From: Streptosporangiaceae bacterium NEAU-GS5 | GTDB lineage: Bacteria > Actinomycetota > Actinomycetes > Streptosporangiales > Streptosporangiaceae | Assembly (NCBI GenBank): GCA_017592665.1 | Contig: JAGFNW010000012.1 | Location: 1-64,000, forward strand | Direction: 5' to 3' | DNA length: 64,000 bases | Shown here: positions 1 through 7,719 of the stretch, piece by piece | How positions within the stretch are numbered: the first letter of the stretch is position 1 | How the letters are laid out: each line of letters begins with the position of its first letter | Notes under the pieces: model-generated | What the model was told of the DNA's origin: nothing | The model's input: the letters and a program-made list of their open reading frames with translations, nothing else | Databases searched by the model: none | Program-made: the position numbers and the translations under genes

Positions 1-630
1 CCGCGCGGGACCAGGACGCATGGATCTGCTTCGAAGACGAAGCCGGCCAGACGCTGAGGCCGCCCAAGGCCCGCACCTGGTCCCGCCGTGGCCACACCCC
101 GATCGTCACCGTCACCGGGAAGGGCTCTGGCCGGGTCTCTTCGGCCGGCCTGGTCTGCCTCAAACCCGGCGAACGCACCCGCCTGATCTTCCGCATGCTG
201 CTACACCGCGGGCGCAAGAACGAACGCAAAGGCTTCCGCGAACTCGACTACGCCCGCCTGCTGGACGCCGCGCACCAGCAGTTGGGCGGTCCGATCGTGC
301 TGATCTGGGACAACCTCACCCACCACAAAGACACCCTGATGCGGCGCCTGATCTCCACCCGGCCCTGGCTGACGGTGTTCTACCTGCCGCCGTATGCTCC
401 CGACCTCAACCCGGTCGAGATCGTGTGGTCCCACCTCAAGCGCAGCCTCGCCAACCTGGCCGCCTGCACCCTTGACGAACTCGCCACGCTCATCCGCACC
501 CGCCTGAGACGGATGCAGTACCGGCCTGCACTCCTGGACGCCTTCGTGGCTCACACCGGCTTGATCACCGGCCCGGCCCCGCCATGAGACCCCGACCTTT
601 CAACCTCTTTAGCTCGGGAAATTTAGGTGC
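1..630 (+). mobile_element. right end of an IS630-like insertion sequence
   Basis: The transposase frame ends at 587 and is followed by a less GC-rich stretch of about 40 bp (around 597-632, containing AAATTTAGGTGCATATCC). This is the expected place of the terminal repeat and TA junction. The left end is outside the window, so the inverted repeats cannot be compared. The right boundary is approximate. Confidence 0.5.
3..587 (+). CDS. IS630-family transposase, 5'-truncated by window edge
   Basis: An open frame enters from the left edge and runs without interruption to a TGA at 585-587, so about 194 codons of the C-terminal half are visible and the start lies outside. It carries the three DDE catalytic positions of IS630/Tc1-type transposases: Asp-Glu in ICFEDEAG near the visible start, Asp in LIWDNLTHHK, and Glu in PDLNPVEIVWSHLK. 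The protein would bind its own terminal repeats and cut and join at TA targets. Although an overlapping frame looks open at 20-475, this frame is the real one because all catalytic motifs lie in it. The stop overlaps the end of a broken gene on the other strand, which suggests the element inserted there. Confidence 0.88.
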   Translation, partial: ARDQDAWICFEDEAGQTLRPPKARTWSRRGHTPIVTVTGKGSGRVSSAGLVCLKPGERTRLIFRMLLHRGRKNERKGFRELDYARLLDAAHQQLGGPIVLIWDNLTHHKDTLMRRLISTRPWLTVFYLPPYAPDLNPVEIVWSHLKRSLANLAACTLDELATLIRTRLRRMQYRPALLDAFVAHTGLITGPAPP

Positions 631-1002
631 ATATCCGGACGTATCGGTGCTGGCTCTCTTATCGCCGTCGGACGCCAATGTCATCGACGAGAAAAGGCCC
701 ATGCCGTCCACGCCGCTGTAGCCCTCTGAGGGCGCGTCCCGGTCGAGGTCGACCACGCCATCGTGATCGGCGACGAAATTCGCGCGTGATGACCATAAGG
801 TGCCGGCGTAGTCCCGCGCCTGCGCGCCGAGCTCGACGGTGGTCCCGGCCACCAGTCCGGTGATCCGGATGTGAACCGCCTCATCCGCGAGAGCCACCCG
901 CGGATCCACCTGTATCACGGGCCGTTTATCCCGCTCGCATCCCGCCGCGAGACCCGTCAATATCAGCACCGGTACCATCGCGACGGCGGCGATTCGGCTC
1001 AT
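565..1002 (-). pseudogene. truncated lipoprotein with BAAT-type acyl-CoA thioesterase N-terminal domain
   Basis: The 145-codon frame opens with a lipoprotein signal peptide ending in the lipobox LTGLAAGC. It then follows the N-terminal beta-sandwich of acyl-CoA thioesterase/BAAT proteins: DEAVHIRITGL, the middle part of the sandwich, then GVVDLDRDAP and YSGVDGMGLFSSM. Family members continue for about 250 more residues with an alpha/beta-hydrolase domain. Here the similarity stops near residue 110 and the frame reads into the IS630-like end. I infer that the gene lost its catalytic domain when the element inserted. The remaining peptide is probably non-functional as a thioesterase. Start ATG at 1002 is supported by the signal peptide. 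Confidence 0.7.
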
Positions 1003-1060
1003 GCACCCAATCTAGCCTCGGGCTTTCGCGCCCAATCGCATTGCCGAAATGCGGCCAGGA

Positions 1061-1273
1061 TCAGCGGTCTTCGCTGCGGCCGAAGCGGAGGTAGGCGATG
1101 AGGCCGACGAGGTTGCCGAAGGCGCAGATGACGAGCCACGTCTGCGGGGTCAGCTGGCGCGTGTCCGGGTGGCGGCGAATGTCCAGCATGGCGTATGTCG
1201 CGGGCAGGACAGCCACCAGGGAAACGATCAGGGCCGCCAACAGGGGCTGGGTGTTCATCGAATCGGCCGGCAT
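1061..1273 (-). CDS. small PLDc_N-like two-helix membrane protein
   Basis: About 70 residues with two predicted membrane helices (PLLAALIVSLVAVLPATYAM and TWLVICAFGNLVGLIAYL) and a short charged loop containing DIRRHP. This pattern, with the C-terminal GNLVGLIAYLRFGR, fits the phospholipase D-nuclease N-terminal (PLDc_N) family of short actinobacterial membrane proteins. Their role is not established, although PLDc_N segments act as membrane anchors in cardiolipin synthases. A GTG 15 nt further upstream is possible, but the ATG used here has a purine-rich AAAGAAG just before it. It stands alone, with the next gene divergent. Confidence 0.7.
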   Translation of the reverse strand: MPADSMNTQPLLAALIVSLVAVLPATYAMLDIRRHPDTRQLTPQTWLVICAFGNLVGLIAYLRFGRSEDR

Positions 1274-1383
1274 GGCGTCTTCTTTCACGAGCGCAGGGGG
1301 CGCTCTCCAGACAATCTCTCCTGTAATGGGCAGATTAGCACTCAGTGTTCCCTGCTGATCGCCTGGCGTGGGAGGGTGGGTTG

Positions 1384-2337
1384 ATGACCAGCGAGGAGAC
1401 GCGGGACGGGGTGGCGCTGACCAACCTCGACCAGCCGCTGTTCGACGGGGCCGGCGCGACCAAGCGGGATCTCGTGGACTATCTGGACGCGATACACGAT
1501 CGCGTCGTCCGGGTGCTGCGGGATCGGCCGCTGTCGGTGATCCGGGTGCGGGCCGGCCAGGAGCCGTTCATGCAGAAGAACGTGCCCAAGTACACCCCGG
1601 AGTGGGTGCGCACGGTCGAGATGTGGGCGCAGAGCTCGCATCGCCAGGTCAAGTATGCGCTGTGCGACGACCGGCGCACGCTGCTGTGGTTCGCCAACCA
1701 GCGCGCCGTCGAATATCACCCCGCCCTCGTACGCGCCGGCGAGTGGGATCGCCCGACGCATCTCATCATGGATCTCGACCCGCCCGAGGGGTCCGATTCG
1801 TTCGAGCTGGCGGTCAAGGCAGCCCATCTCGTACGGCAGGCGCTCACGGACTCGGGGCTTGCGGGCGCGGTGAAGACGAGCGGCGCCAAGGGCGTCCACG
1901 TTTTCGTGCCGATCGCGACCAAGGCGCCGCTGGAGGACATCGCGGCGGCGACGCGGGCCATCGCGGCGCGGGCCGAGCGCATCGATCCGGCGCTGGCGAC
2001 GACGGCGTTCATCCGGGAGGACCGGGGCGGGAAGGTGTTCATCGACTCGACGCGGTCGGGCGGGGCGACGGTGGTCGCGGCGTACAGTCCGCGGATCCGG
2101 CCGGGGACGCCGGTGTCCTTCCCCGTGTCCTGGGACGACATCGACGCTGTCGCGCCGCGTGACTTCACCCTTCACACGGCCCCTGGGCTGCTCAAAGACA
2201 GTGACCCGTGGGCCGGGCACATGCCGGAGCCGCGTGATCTGCCCGCCGACCTGATCGAGGAGGGGCACACCATCCCGGTCGCGCGCGTGCAGGCGATGCA
2301 CGAGGGCAAGCGCCGCGCGAAGGCCCGCGGCCAGTGA
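1384..2337 (+). CDS. LigD-type polymerase/primase domain protein (stand-alone, NHEJ)
   Basis: The protein of 317 residues matches the archaeo-eukaryotic-primase polymerase domain of bacterial LigD. This domain adds ribonucleotides and fills gaps at broken ends during Ku-dependent non-homologous end joining. Visible motifs are the metal-binding DLDP in THLIMDLDPPEG, the SGAKGVHVFVP segment of the nucleotide site, and the FIDSTRSGGATVVAAYSPR segment. Ligase and phosphoesterase domains are absent, and the length equals the polymerase domain alone. Start ATG at 1384 is chosen because GGGAGGG lies just upstream. An in-frame codon 39 nt earlier adds a non-conserved tail. No Ku or ligase gene lies in the window. 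Confidence 0.88.
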   Translation: MTSEETRDGVALTNLDQPLFDGAGATKRDLVDYLDAIHDRVVRVLRDRPLSVIRVRAGQEPFMQKNVPKYTPEWVRTVEMWAQSSHRQVKYALCDDRRTLLWFANQRAVEYHPALVRAGEWDRPTHLIMDLDPPEGSDSFELAVKAAHLVRQALTDSGLAGAVKTSGAKGVHVFVPIATKAPLEDIAAATRAIAARAERIDPALATTAFIREDRGGKVFIDSTRSGGATVVAAYSPRIRPGTPVSFPVSWDDIDAVAPRDFTLHTAPGLLKDSDPWAGHMPEPRDLPADLIEEGHTIPVARVQAMHEGKRRAKARGQ

Positions 2338-2349
2338 CGGCAAATTTGT

Positions 2350-2364
2350 TAGGAAAACTTCCTA
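2350..2364. promoter_or_regulatory. palindromic operator TAGGAA-AAC-TTCCTA
   Basis: A perfect 6-bp inverted repeat around a 3-bp centre lies 63 bp before the start of the secreted carbohydrate-binding gene, just upstream of a TTGACG that could be a -35 box (2372-2377). The placement suggests a repressor site controlling that secreted protein. The cognate regulator is not identifiable from the window. Confidence 0.55.
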
Positions 2365-2427
2365 TCAAACCTTGACGACAGCCCGCCTGGAGTCGGACTC
2401 TCTGCTTGAACACTTGTGGGAGGGTCC

Positions 2428-4122
2428 ATGAAGCGGCGTCTCGTTGTCCTGTCAGTCGTCCTGTTATCGGGTCTTTCGATGATCGCGACCGCGGCTCATG
2501 CGGCGACGACGCGGTCGATGTTCCTCACCTTCTACGGCTGGTACGACAACACGCCGCCCGGTGGCGACATCGCGTACCCCCAGATCCACAGCACGGCGGG
2601 CGGGAGCGGCACGTTCTCCGACCCGATCACCTTCGCCACCGCGACGGCCGAACTGTCGGCCGGGACCAAGGTGTACGTCCCCCGGGTGAAGAAGTACTTC
2701 ATCATGGAGGACTCCTGCCAGGAGTGCGGTGAGGACTGGAGCGGCCACGGGCCCAACGGCGGGCCGGGGCTCTACCACATCGACCTCTGGCTGGGCGGCA
2801 AGGGCGGCAGCGCCTTCGACGCCATCGACTGCGAGGACGCGCTCACGCACTACAACGCCGACAGCACGCCCACCCTCGAGGACGTGATCGTCAGTCCGGC
2901 GTCCGGCCTGCCGTACGACTCGACGCCGCTCTTCAACACCTCGACCGGCGCGTGTTATGGCGGCGCGCAGCCGACCACGACCGTCGGGCAGTACAAGAAC
3001 GTTTCGACCGGCCAGTGCCTCGACGATCCGAACAACGCGTCCTCGACGGGGACCGTCCTCCACACGGCGGCCTGCTCCGGCGGGGCGAGCCAGCGGTTCA
3101 CCTTCCACGGCGCGTTCCTGGTCATCAACGGCCTCTGCGCGGGGATGTCCGGCTCGAACATCGTCCTGCAGACCTGCACGGGCGGGCCCGCCCAGCAGTG
3201 GTCGATCAACCCGAACCTCACGATCTCCGACATCCAGACCGGCCAGAAGTGCTTCCGGAACTCCGGGTCCACGCTGACCGCGGGCAGTTGCTCGGGCGCG
3301 GCGGCGCAGTGGAACTTCAGTCCGTCGCAATCCGGCCCGTCCCCGGACTACCAGGCCGAGGACGCGACGCTCTCGGCCGCGACCGTGGCCACCAACCACA
3401 CCGGATTCACCGGCACCGGCTTCGTCGACTACGTCAACGCCCCCGGCGGCTACATCGAGTGGACCGTCAACGCGGCCGCCGCCGGGACGTATCGCCTCAC
3501 CGTGCGGTACGCCAACGGGACCACGGCCGATCGGCCGCTCGACTTCGCGGTCAACGGGACCACGACCAGCGCCGGCGTCAGCTTCCCGCAGACCACCAAC
3601 TGGGACACCTGGGCGACCAAGTCCCTCACCGTCACCCTCAACGCCGGCGCCAACACCATCCGCGCCACCGGCACGGGCTCCGTGGGCGGGCCGAACGTGG
3701 ACGTCCTGACCGTCACCCCGGAGCAGACGGGCCCAGCCCCGGTCGACTACCAGGCCGAGGACGGCGCCCTGTCGGCCGCGACCGTGGCCTCCAACCACAC
3801 GGGATTCACCGGCACCGGCTTCGTCGACTACGTCAACGCCCCCGGCGGCTACATCGAGTGGACCGTCAGCGCGCCCACCGCCGGGACGTACACGCTGACC
3901 ATCCGGTACGCCAATGGGACCACCACAACACGGCCGCTCGACTTCGCGGTCAACGGGACCACGACCAGCGCCGGCGTCAGCTTCCCGCAGACCACCAACT
4001 GGGACACCTGGGCGACCAAGTCCCTCACCGTCACCCTCAACGCCGGCGCCAACACCATCCGCGCCACCGGCACCGGCTCCACCGGCGGCCCCAACGTGGA
4101 CAAAATCACGGTAGGCCTGTAG
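2428..4122 (+). CDS. secreted multidomain carbohydrate-binding protein (barwin-like, ricin-like, two CBM35-like)
   Basis: This exported protein of 564 residues starts with a signal peptide (MKRRLVVL, hydrophobic core, cleavage near AHA-ATT). Residues about 30-175 form a Cys-containing domain (YFIMEDSCQECGEDW, HIDLWLGG) resembling double-psi-barrel/barwin-like secreted proteins. Residues about 185-300 have the QxW-type pattern of a ricin B-like lectin (TGQCLDD, GGPAQQWSI). Residues 307-431 and 440-563 are two CBM6/CBM35-like beta-sandwiches beginning with DYQAEDA or DYQAEDG. No glycosidase catalytic domain is evident, so a role in binding or loosening polysaccharide is inferred. ATG at 2428 follows a GGGAGGG ribosome binding site. 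The palindrome at 2350-2364 may control it. Confidence 0.8.
   Translation: MKRRLVVLSVVLLSGLSMIATAAHAATTRSMFLTFYGWYDNTPPGGDIAYPQIHSTAGGSGTFSDPITFATATAELSAGTKVYVPRVKKYFIMEDSCQECGEDWSGHGPNGGPGLYHIDLWLGGKGGSAFDAIDCEDALTHYNADSTPTLEDVIVSPASGLPYDSTPLFNTSTGACYGGAQPTTTVGQYKNVSTGQCLDDPNNASSTGTVLHTAACSGGASQRFTFHGAFLVINGLCAGMSGSNIVLQTCTGGPAQQWSINPNLTISDIQTGQKCFRNSGSTLTAGSCSGAAAQWNFSPSQSGPSPDYQAEDATLSAATVATNHTGFTGTGFVDYVNAPGGYIEWTVNAAAAGTYRLTVRYANGTTADRPLDFAVNGTTTSAGVSFPQTTNWDTWATKSLTVTLNAGANTIRATGTGSVGGPNVDVLTVTPEQTGPAPVDYQAEDGALSAATVASNHTGFTGTGFVDYVNAPGGYIEWTVSAPTAGTYTLTIRYANGTTTTRPLDFAVNGTTTSAGVSFPQTTNWDTWATKSLTVTLNAGANTIRATGTGSTGGPNVDKITVGL
3346..4116 (+). repeat. tandem near-identical CBM-coding repeats, period 399 bp
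   Basis: Two copies start at 3346 and 3745, exactly 399 bp (133 codons) apart. Long stretches are identical at nucleotide level, for example the segment coding for TGFTGTGFVDYVNAPGGY and the one coding for TTNWDTWATKSLTVTLNAG. Differences are concentrated at the ends and around the middle. The near identity at silent positions indicates a recent duplication or gene conversion. Confidence 0.9.
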
Positions 4123-4141
4123 CCGTTTACTATCCGTTTAC
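4123..4141. promoter_or_regulatory. direct repeat CCGTTTAC with 11-bp period
   Basis: CCGTTTAC occurs at 4123-4130 and again at 4134-4141, one helical turn apart, directly after the stop of the CBM gene and 24 bp before the sialidase-like start. Same-face direct repeats of this kind often bind regulators. A role in the expression of the downstream gene is inferred only from position. Confidence 0.35.
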
Positions 4142-4164
4142 CGGGATACGGTTGCTTTATCCCG

Positions 4165-6111
4165 ATGAGTGATGACTTTTACGGACGAGGCGTAAGTGAC
4201 CCGGTAACCGTCTTCAGCGCGGTCGACCACCGGGCGGACGGCGAGCTTGCCCACGAGGGCAACCGGGTGCCGGACATCGTGGCCCTGGACGAGCGTCGCC
4301 TGGTGGTCGGCTGGCGGGCCGGCGCGCCCGCCGGCACCGACCAGGGCTCGATCCGGATGGCCCGGTCAGTGGACGGCGGGCGCACGTGGACGACGGGCGT
4401 GCTGGCGGCGGCGACCTCGTCGCACCGCTACCACTATGTGATCTTCCTCAACGACGGCGGCACGCTGTACGCGCTGATCGGCCGGATCACGATCGCCGAC
4501 GACCCGGACGCGAACGGCTTCCCGGTGGCGCTGACCGTCAAGCGGAGCGATGACGCGGGCGTGACGTGGGCGGACGTGCCGGTCGCGGTGCATGTGCCGC
4601 GGAACACGCGCGGTGTGGTCATCGCCGGCAAACCGCTCAAGCACCAAGGCACGTGGCTGGTGCCGTACTGGCAGGAGCAGGGCGGGGCGACCAAGGCCGG
4701 CGTCCTTCGCTCCGCCGACCTCAAGACCTGGGCGCCGGGCGGGCCGGCCGAGAACCCGGCCGGTGTCTCGACCGAGGAGCCGCAGCTCGTGGCCACGCCG
4801 GACGGCGGGCTGATGCTGGTGGCCCGTACGTTGCACAGCGGCACGGCCAAGGACAAGGACGCGTTCTATCGGTCGCACACGGCGTACGCGGCGACGGCGA
4901 CGAGCGCGGACGGCGGCCTGACCTGGACCAGGATGGCGCTCAACGCCGACCTGCCCAACTACTACGTGAAGGGGTTCTTCGCCCGCGACGCGCTCGGCCG
5001 CTACTTCACGATCTACAACACCCTCGCGGGGCCCTTCCAGGGCGAGCGGCCCGATCAGTATCGCGAGGTCCTGTTCTACAAGGTCAGGCCCCCGGGCGGG
5101 GAGTGGGGGCCGGGCCGCCTGTTCGCCGACGGGCGGCGGCTGACCGCGGGCGCCGCGCGCGGGTGGGACGTCTACGCGAGCGCCGACGAGTACGCTCCGG
5201 GCCGCTACTTCGTCGTCTGGGAGCACAACCAGACCAACATCCGCGTCGCCAAACTCGACCTCACCGACTCCTTCACGGGCGTGCGGAACGCCTGGGAGAC
5301 CTGGTCGGGCCCGGCGGAGACCACCGCGGACGACCACCTGATCCTTTCCGGCCGGGTCACCCAATCGCAGGTCCCGGCGACCGGATACGCGGCGACGCTG
5401 AAGGCCACCGGCAACGTGACGCTCACGGTCGCCGCTGCGAGCGGATTCCTCACGCTGAGCGGCGCATCCCGGGCGGTCGTGGACGCGACCGGGCGGGCGT
5501 CGATCAACGGGGGCGCGGCCACCAGGCTCCCGGCCACCGACCTTCGCGAGATCGCGCTCGACGGTTCGGGAGAGGTCGCGTTCTGCGAGGTCAGGGACAA
5601 TCTCGCGCCGATCTCCTGGGCGTCCGGCTGGACGCTCACGCGCGCTCAGGTCACCGACGGCGTGCTCCGGCTGCGCAGCGCGAACGCCCAGGCGTCGTCG
5701 GCCACGGCGCCGCTGGCCGACCGCTGCGACTTCACGGTCGAGTTCCGCGGCGAGGTGACCGACGACAGCGCCCTCGACCCGAAGACGGGCAACGGCGTGA
5801 GCCTCGGCACGAAGGTGGCCAACGGGGCGCGGCGCCTCATGCTGACCGTGCAGAAGGGCACCGTGTGGGCCATCCGCAAAGGATCCACCACCTGGGAGAA
5901 GGTCGCCACTCACCCGGGCGGTCCGGCCACCTGGAAGGTGACCGTGGACAGCGCGGGGGTGGCGCGGCTGTTCCGCGAGGGCGCCGACACCGGGGCGACC
6001 TGGGTGGTGCAGGACAGCCGGGACGCCCCTCAGATCACCCACTGGGTCACCGGGACCTCCGGCGGCAACGCCGCCGAGGCCCGGATCCAGTGGACGAGCG
6101 TCACCGCCTGA
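4165..6111 (+). CDS. BNR/Asp-box sialidase-like protein
   Basis: The 648-residue protein has a six-bladed-propeller type N-terminal half of about 370 residues with clear Asp boxes (SVDGGRTW, SDDAGVTW, SADGGLTW). An Arg near the start (ALDERRLVVGWR) fits the exo-alpha-sialidase/BNR superfamily. The C-terminal 250 residues look like beta-rich accessory or LamG-like modules (DRCDFTVEFRGEVTD). Such enzymes release terminal sugars from glycans, but the substrate is unknown. No signal peptide is visible at this ATG, which is odd for a glycan-acting enzyme, and no good ribosome binding site precedes it. The 3' end overlaps egtD by 11 bp in convergent orientation. Confidence 0.72.
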   Translation: MSDDFYGRGVSDPVTVFSAVDHRADGELAHEGNRVPDIVALDERRLVVGWRAGAPAGTDQGSIRMARSVDGGRTWTTGVLAAATSSHRYHYVIFLNDGGTLYALIGRITIADDPDANGFPVALTVKRSDDAGVTWADVPVAVHVPRNTRGVVIAGKPLKHQGTWLVPYWQEQGGATKAGVLRSADLKTWAPGGPAENPAGVSTEEPQLVATPDGGLMLVARTLHSGTAKDKDAFYRSHTAYAATATSADGGLTWTRMALNADLPNYYVKGFFARDALGRYFTIYNTLAGPFQGERPDQYREVLFYKVRPPGGEWGPGRLFADGRRLTAGAARGWDVYASADEYAPGRYFVVWEHNQTNIRVAKLDLTDSFTGVRNAWETWSGPAETTADDHLILSGRVTQSQVPATGYAATLKATGNVTLTVAAASGFLTLSGASRAVVDATGRASINGGAATRLPATDLREIALDGSGEVAFCEVRDNLAPISWASGWTLTRAQVTDGVLRLRSANAQASSATAPLADRCDFTVEFRGEVTDDSALDPKTGNGVSLGTKVANGARRLMLTVQKGTVWAIRKGSTTWEKVATHPGGPATWKVTVDSAGVARLFREGADTGATWVVQDSRDAPQITHWVTGTSGGNAAEARIQWTSVTA

Positions 6112-7039
6112 CGGACAGGCTGAGCGCGAAGTCGCCGGCGGGGTCGGTGTCCCAGCGCACGACGTCGAAGCCGGCCTTGTCGAGTTCCGCCGTGAGCCCC
6201 TCGCGGCGGAACTTGGCGCTGATCTCGGTGCGGATCTCCTCGCCCTCGGCGAAGTCGACGTCCAGGTCGAGGACGTGGGCGCGCATGGGCCGCAGCGCGC
6301 GCAGCCGCATCTCGATCCAGTCTTCGTCCTCGTCGTAGAGCGCCACGTGCGCGAAGGAGTCGGGGTCGAAGTCGGCTCCGAGCCGCTCGTTGATCACGTG
6401 CAGCACGTTGCGGTTGAAGGCGGCCGTCACGCCCTGCGCGTCGTCGTACGCGGCGACCAGCCGTCCCACGTCCTTGACCAGGTCGGAGCCGAGCAGGAAT
6501 GTGTCGCCCGGGCGGAGCGAGGAGCGCAGGTCCTTGAGGAACAGTTCGCGCGCCGCCGGGTCGAGGTTGCCGATCGTGCCGCCGAGGAAGGCGACCATCC
6601 GCCGGCCCTCCCCCGGGAGCAGCCCCAGATGCCGCTCAAAGTCCGCGCAAACCCCTTCAATCTCCATATCCGGATATTTCGCCGAAAGGCGTGAAACGGC
6701 GTCCCCGAGAGTCACGGCGTCCACGTCGACCGGGTAGTACGCCTTGGGCCGCAGCGTGTCGAGCAGCAGGACGGTCTTCTCGCTCGTGCCCGAGCCGAGC
6801 TCGATCAGGGTGTCGGCGCCGCTCTCACGCGCGATATCGGCCACCCGCTCCCGAAGGATGGCCAGTTCGCGGCGGGTCGGATAGTACTCCTCCAGGCGCG
6901 TGATCTGCGAGAACAGCTCGCTGCCACGGGAGTCGTAGAACCACTTGGGCGGCAGCCACTTCGGATCGGACACCAGCCCGGTGCGCACGTCGTGCTCTAG
7001 CGTCTGCCGCAGATAGTCGCGGCTCAGATGGTTGATCAC
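6101..7039 (-). CDS. egtD: L-histidine N-alpha-methyltransferase EgtD
   Basis: EgtD trimethylates the alpha-amino group of histidine with three S-adenosylmethionine molecules to make hercynine, the first ergothioneine intermediate. The 312-residue protein has the family's start (KWLPPKWFYDSRGSELFSQIT), the SAM-binding loop LIELGSGTSEKT, the acidic PVDVD segment, and the C-terminal EIRTEISAKF region. The GTG start at 7039 overlaps the egtC stop by 4 bp (GTGA), which argues for translational coupling and against the longer frame upstream. It is the last gene of the egtA-B-C-D operon and converges with the sialidase-like gene. Confidence 0.95.
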   Translation of the reverse strand: MINHLSRDYLRQTLEHDVRTGLVSDPKWLPPKWFYDSRGSELFSQITRLEEYYPTRRELAILRERVADIARESGADTLIELGSGTSEKTVLLLDTLRPKAYYPVDVDAVTLGDAVSRLSAKYPDMEIEGVCADFERHLGLLPGEGRRMVAFLGGTIGNLDPAARELFLKDLRSSLRPGDTFLLGSDLVKDVGRLVAAYDDAQGVTAAFNRNVLHVINERLGADFDPDSFAHVALYDEDEDWIEMRLRALRPMRAHVLDLDVDFAEGEEIRTEISAKFRREGLTAELDKAGFDVVRWDTDPAGDFALSLSVRR

Positions 7040-7719
7040 AGCTTCCTCCAGCCGTTCTGGGTGATCAGGTGCCGGTCCGGCACGGGACGCCATTCGGCGT
7101 CATCGGTCGGCTCGCTGGCGATCAGCAGGCCGTCCGGCCCCTCGCGGACGAACAGCGTGTCGCCCCAGGTCGTGGCGGCGACCGAGGTGCCGTCGACGAC
7201 CAGCAGGTTGAGCCGCGCGTCCGGGTCCTTGGCCGCCGCGCGGGTGACGACCTCGGCCAGGGCCTCGTCGAGCGCGGCACCGGCCCGCAGGCGTACGAAG
7301 ACGGCCGACGCCACCCACGCGGCGTCGCACGCGCTTTCCGGATCGAGCGCGAGGTCGCGCAGCGCGTCGCGCTCGACCCGCCCGTTGTGGCTGAACAGCC
7401 ATGGGCCGTCGGCGAACGGCGCGGTCGCGGTCTCCTCGATGGGCATGCCGACGGAGGCGGTCCGGACGGCGGCCATGAGGCACCCGCTCTGCGCAACGTC
7501 GGCGAGCCCGGGCAGGTTGGCGTCGGTCCAGATCGGTACGGCACGGCGGTAGCGGACCGGTCTCGGCCGCCCATCCACGTACCACCCCATGCCGAAGCCG
7601 TCGGCGTTGACCTTGCCGTGCTTCTGCAGGCGGGGGGCCCAGGCCTGCCGTACGAATCCGTCGTAGATCAGGGACGCGAGCGTGCGCGGCTCACCGAGCC
7701 AGGCGAGGTGCCTACACAT
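7036..7719 (-). CDS. egtC: gamma-glutamyl-hercynylcysteine sulfoxide hydrolase EgtC
   Basis: EgtC is a class-II glutamine-amidotransferase-type (Ntn) hydrolase that removes glutamate from the gamma-glutamyl hercynylcysteine sulfoxide made by EgtB. The 227-residue protein begins MCRHLAWLG, giving the N-terminal nucleophile Cys2 after Met removal. It also contains FSHNGRVERD and the GCLMAAVRTAS segment typical of the fold. ATG at 7719 shares one base with the egtB stop (TGATG), and a GTG one codon upstream is also possible. It is translated between egtB and egtD in a fully overlapping operon. Confidence 0.95.
   Translation of the reverse strand: MCRHLAWLGEPRTLASLIYDGFVRQAWAPRLQKHGKVNADGFGMGWYVDGRPRPVRYRRAVPIWTDANLPGLADVAQSGCLMAAVRTASVGMPIEETATAPFADGPWLFSHNGRVERDALRDLALDPESACDAAWVASAVFVRLRAGAALDEALAEVVTRAAAKDPDARLNLLVVDGTSVAATTWGDTLFVREGPDGLLIASEPTDDAEWRPVPDRHLITQNGWRKL

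Noticed and set aside
20-475. 151-codon frame over the transposase
   Set aside because: The other frame (3-587) carries all three DDE-type catalytic motifs without interruption.
4366-6042. 558-codon frame antisense to the sialidase-like gene
   Set aside because: The plus-strand frame carries three Asp boxes. The minus frame has none and is a GC-driven shadow.
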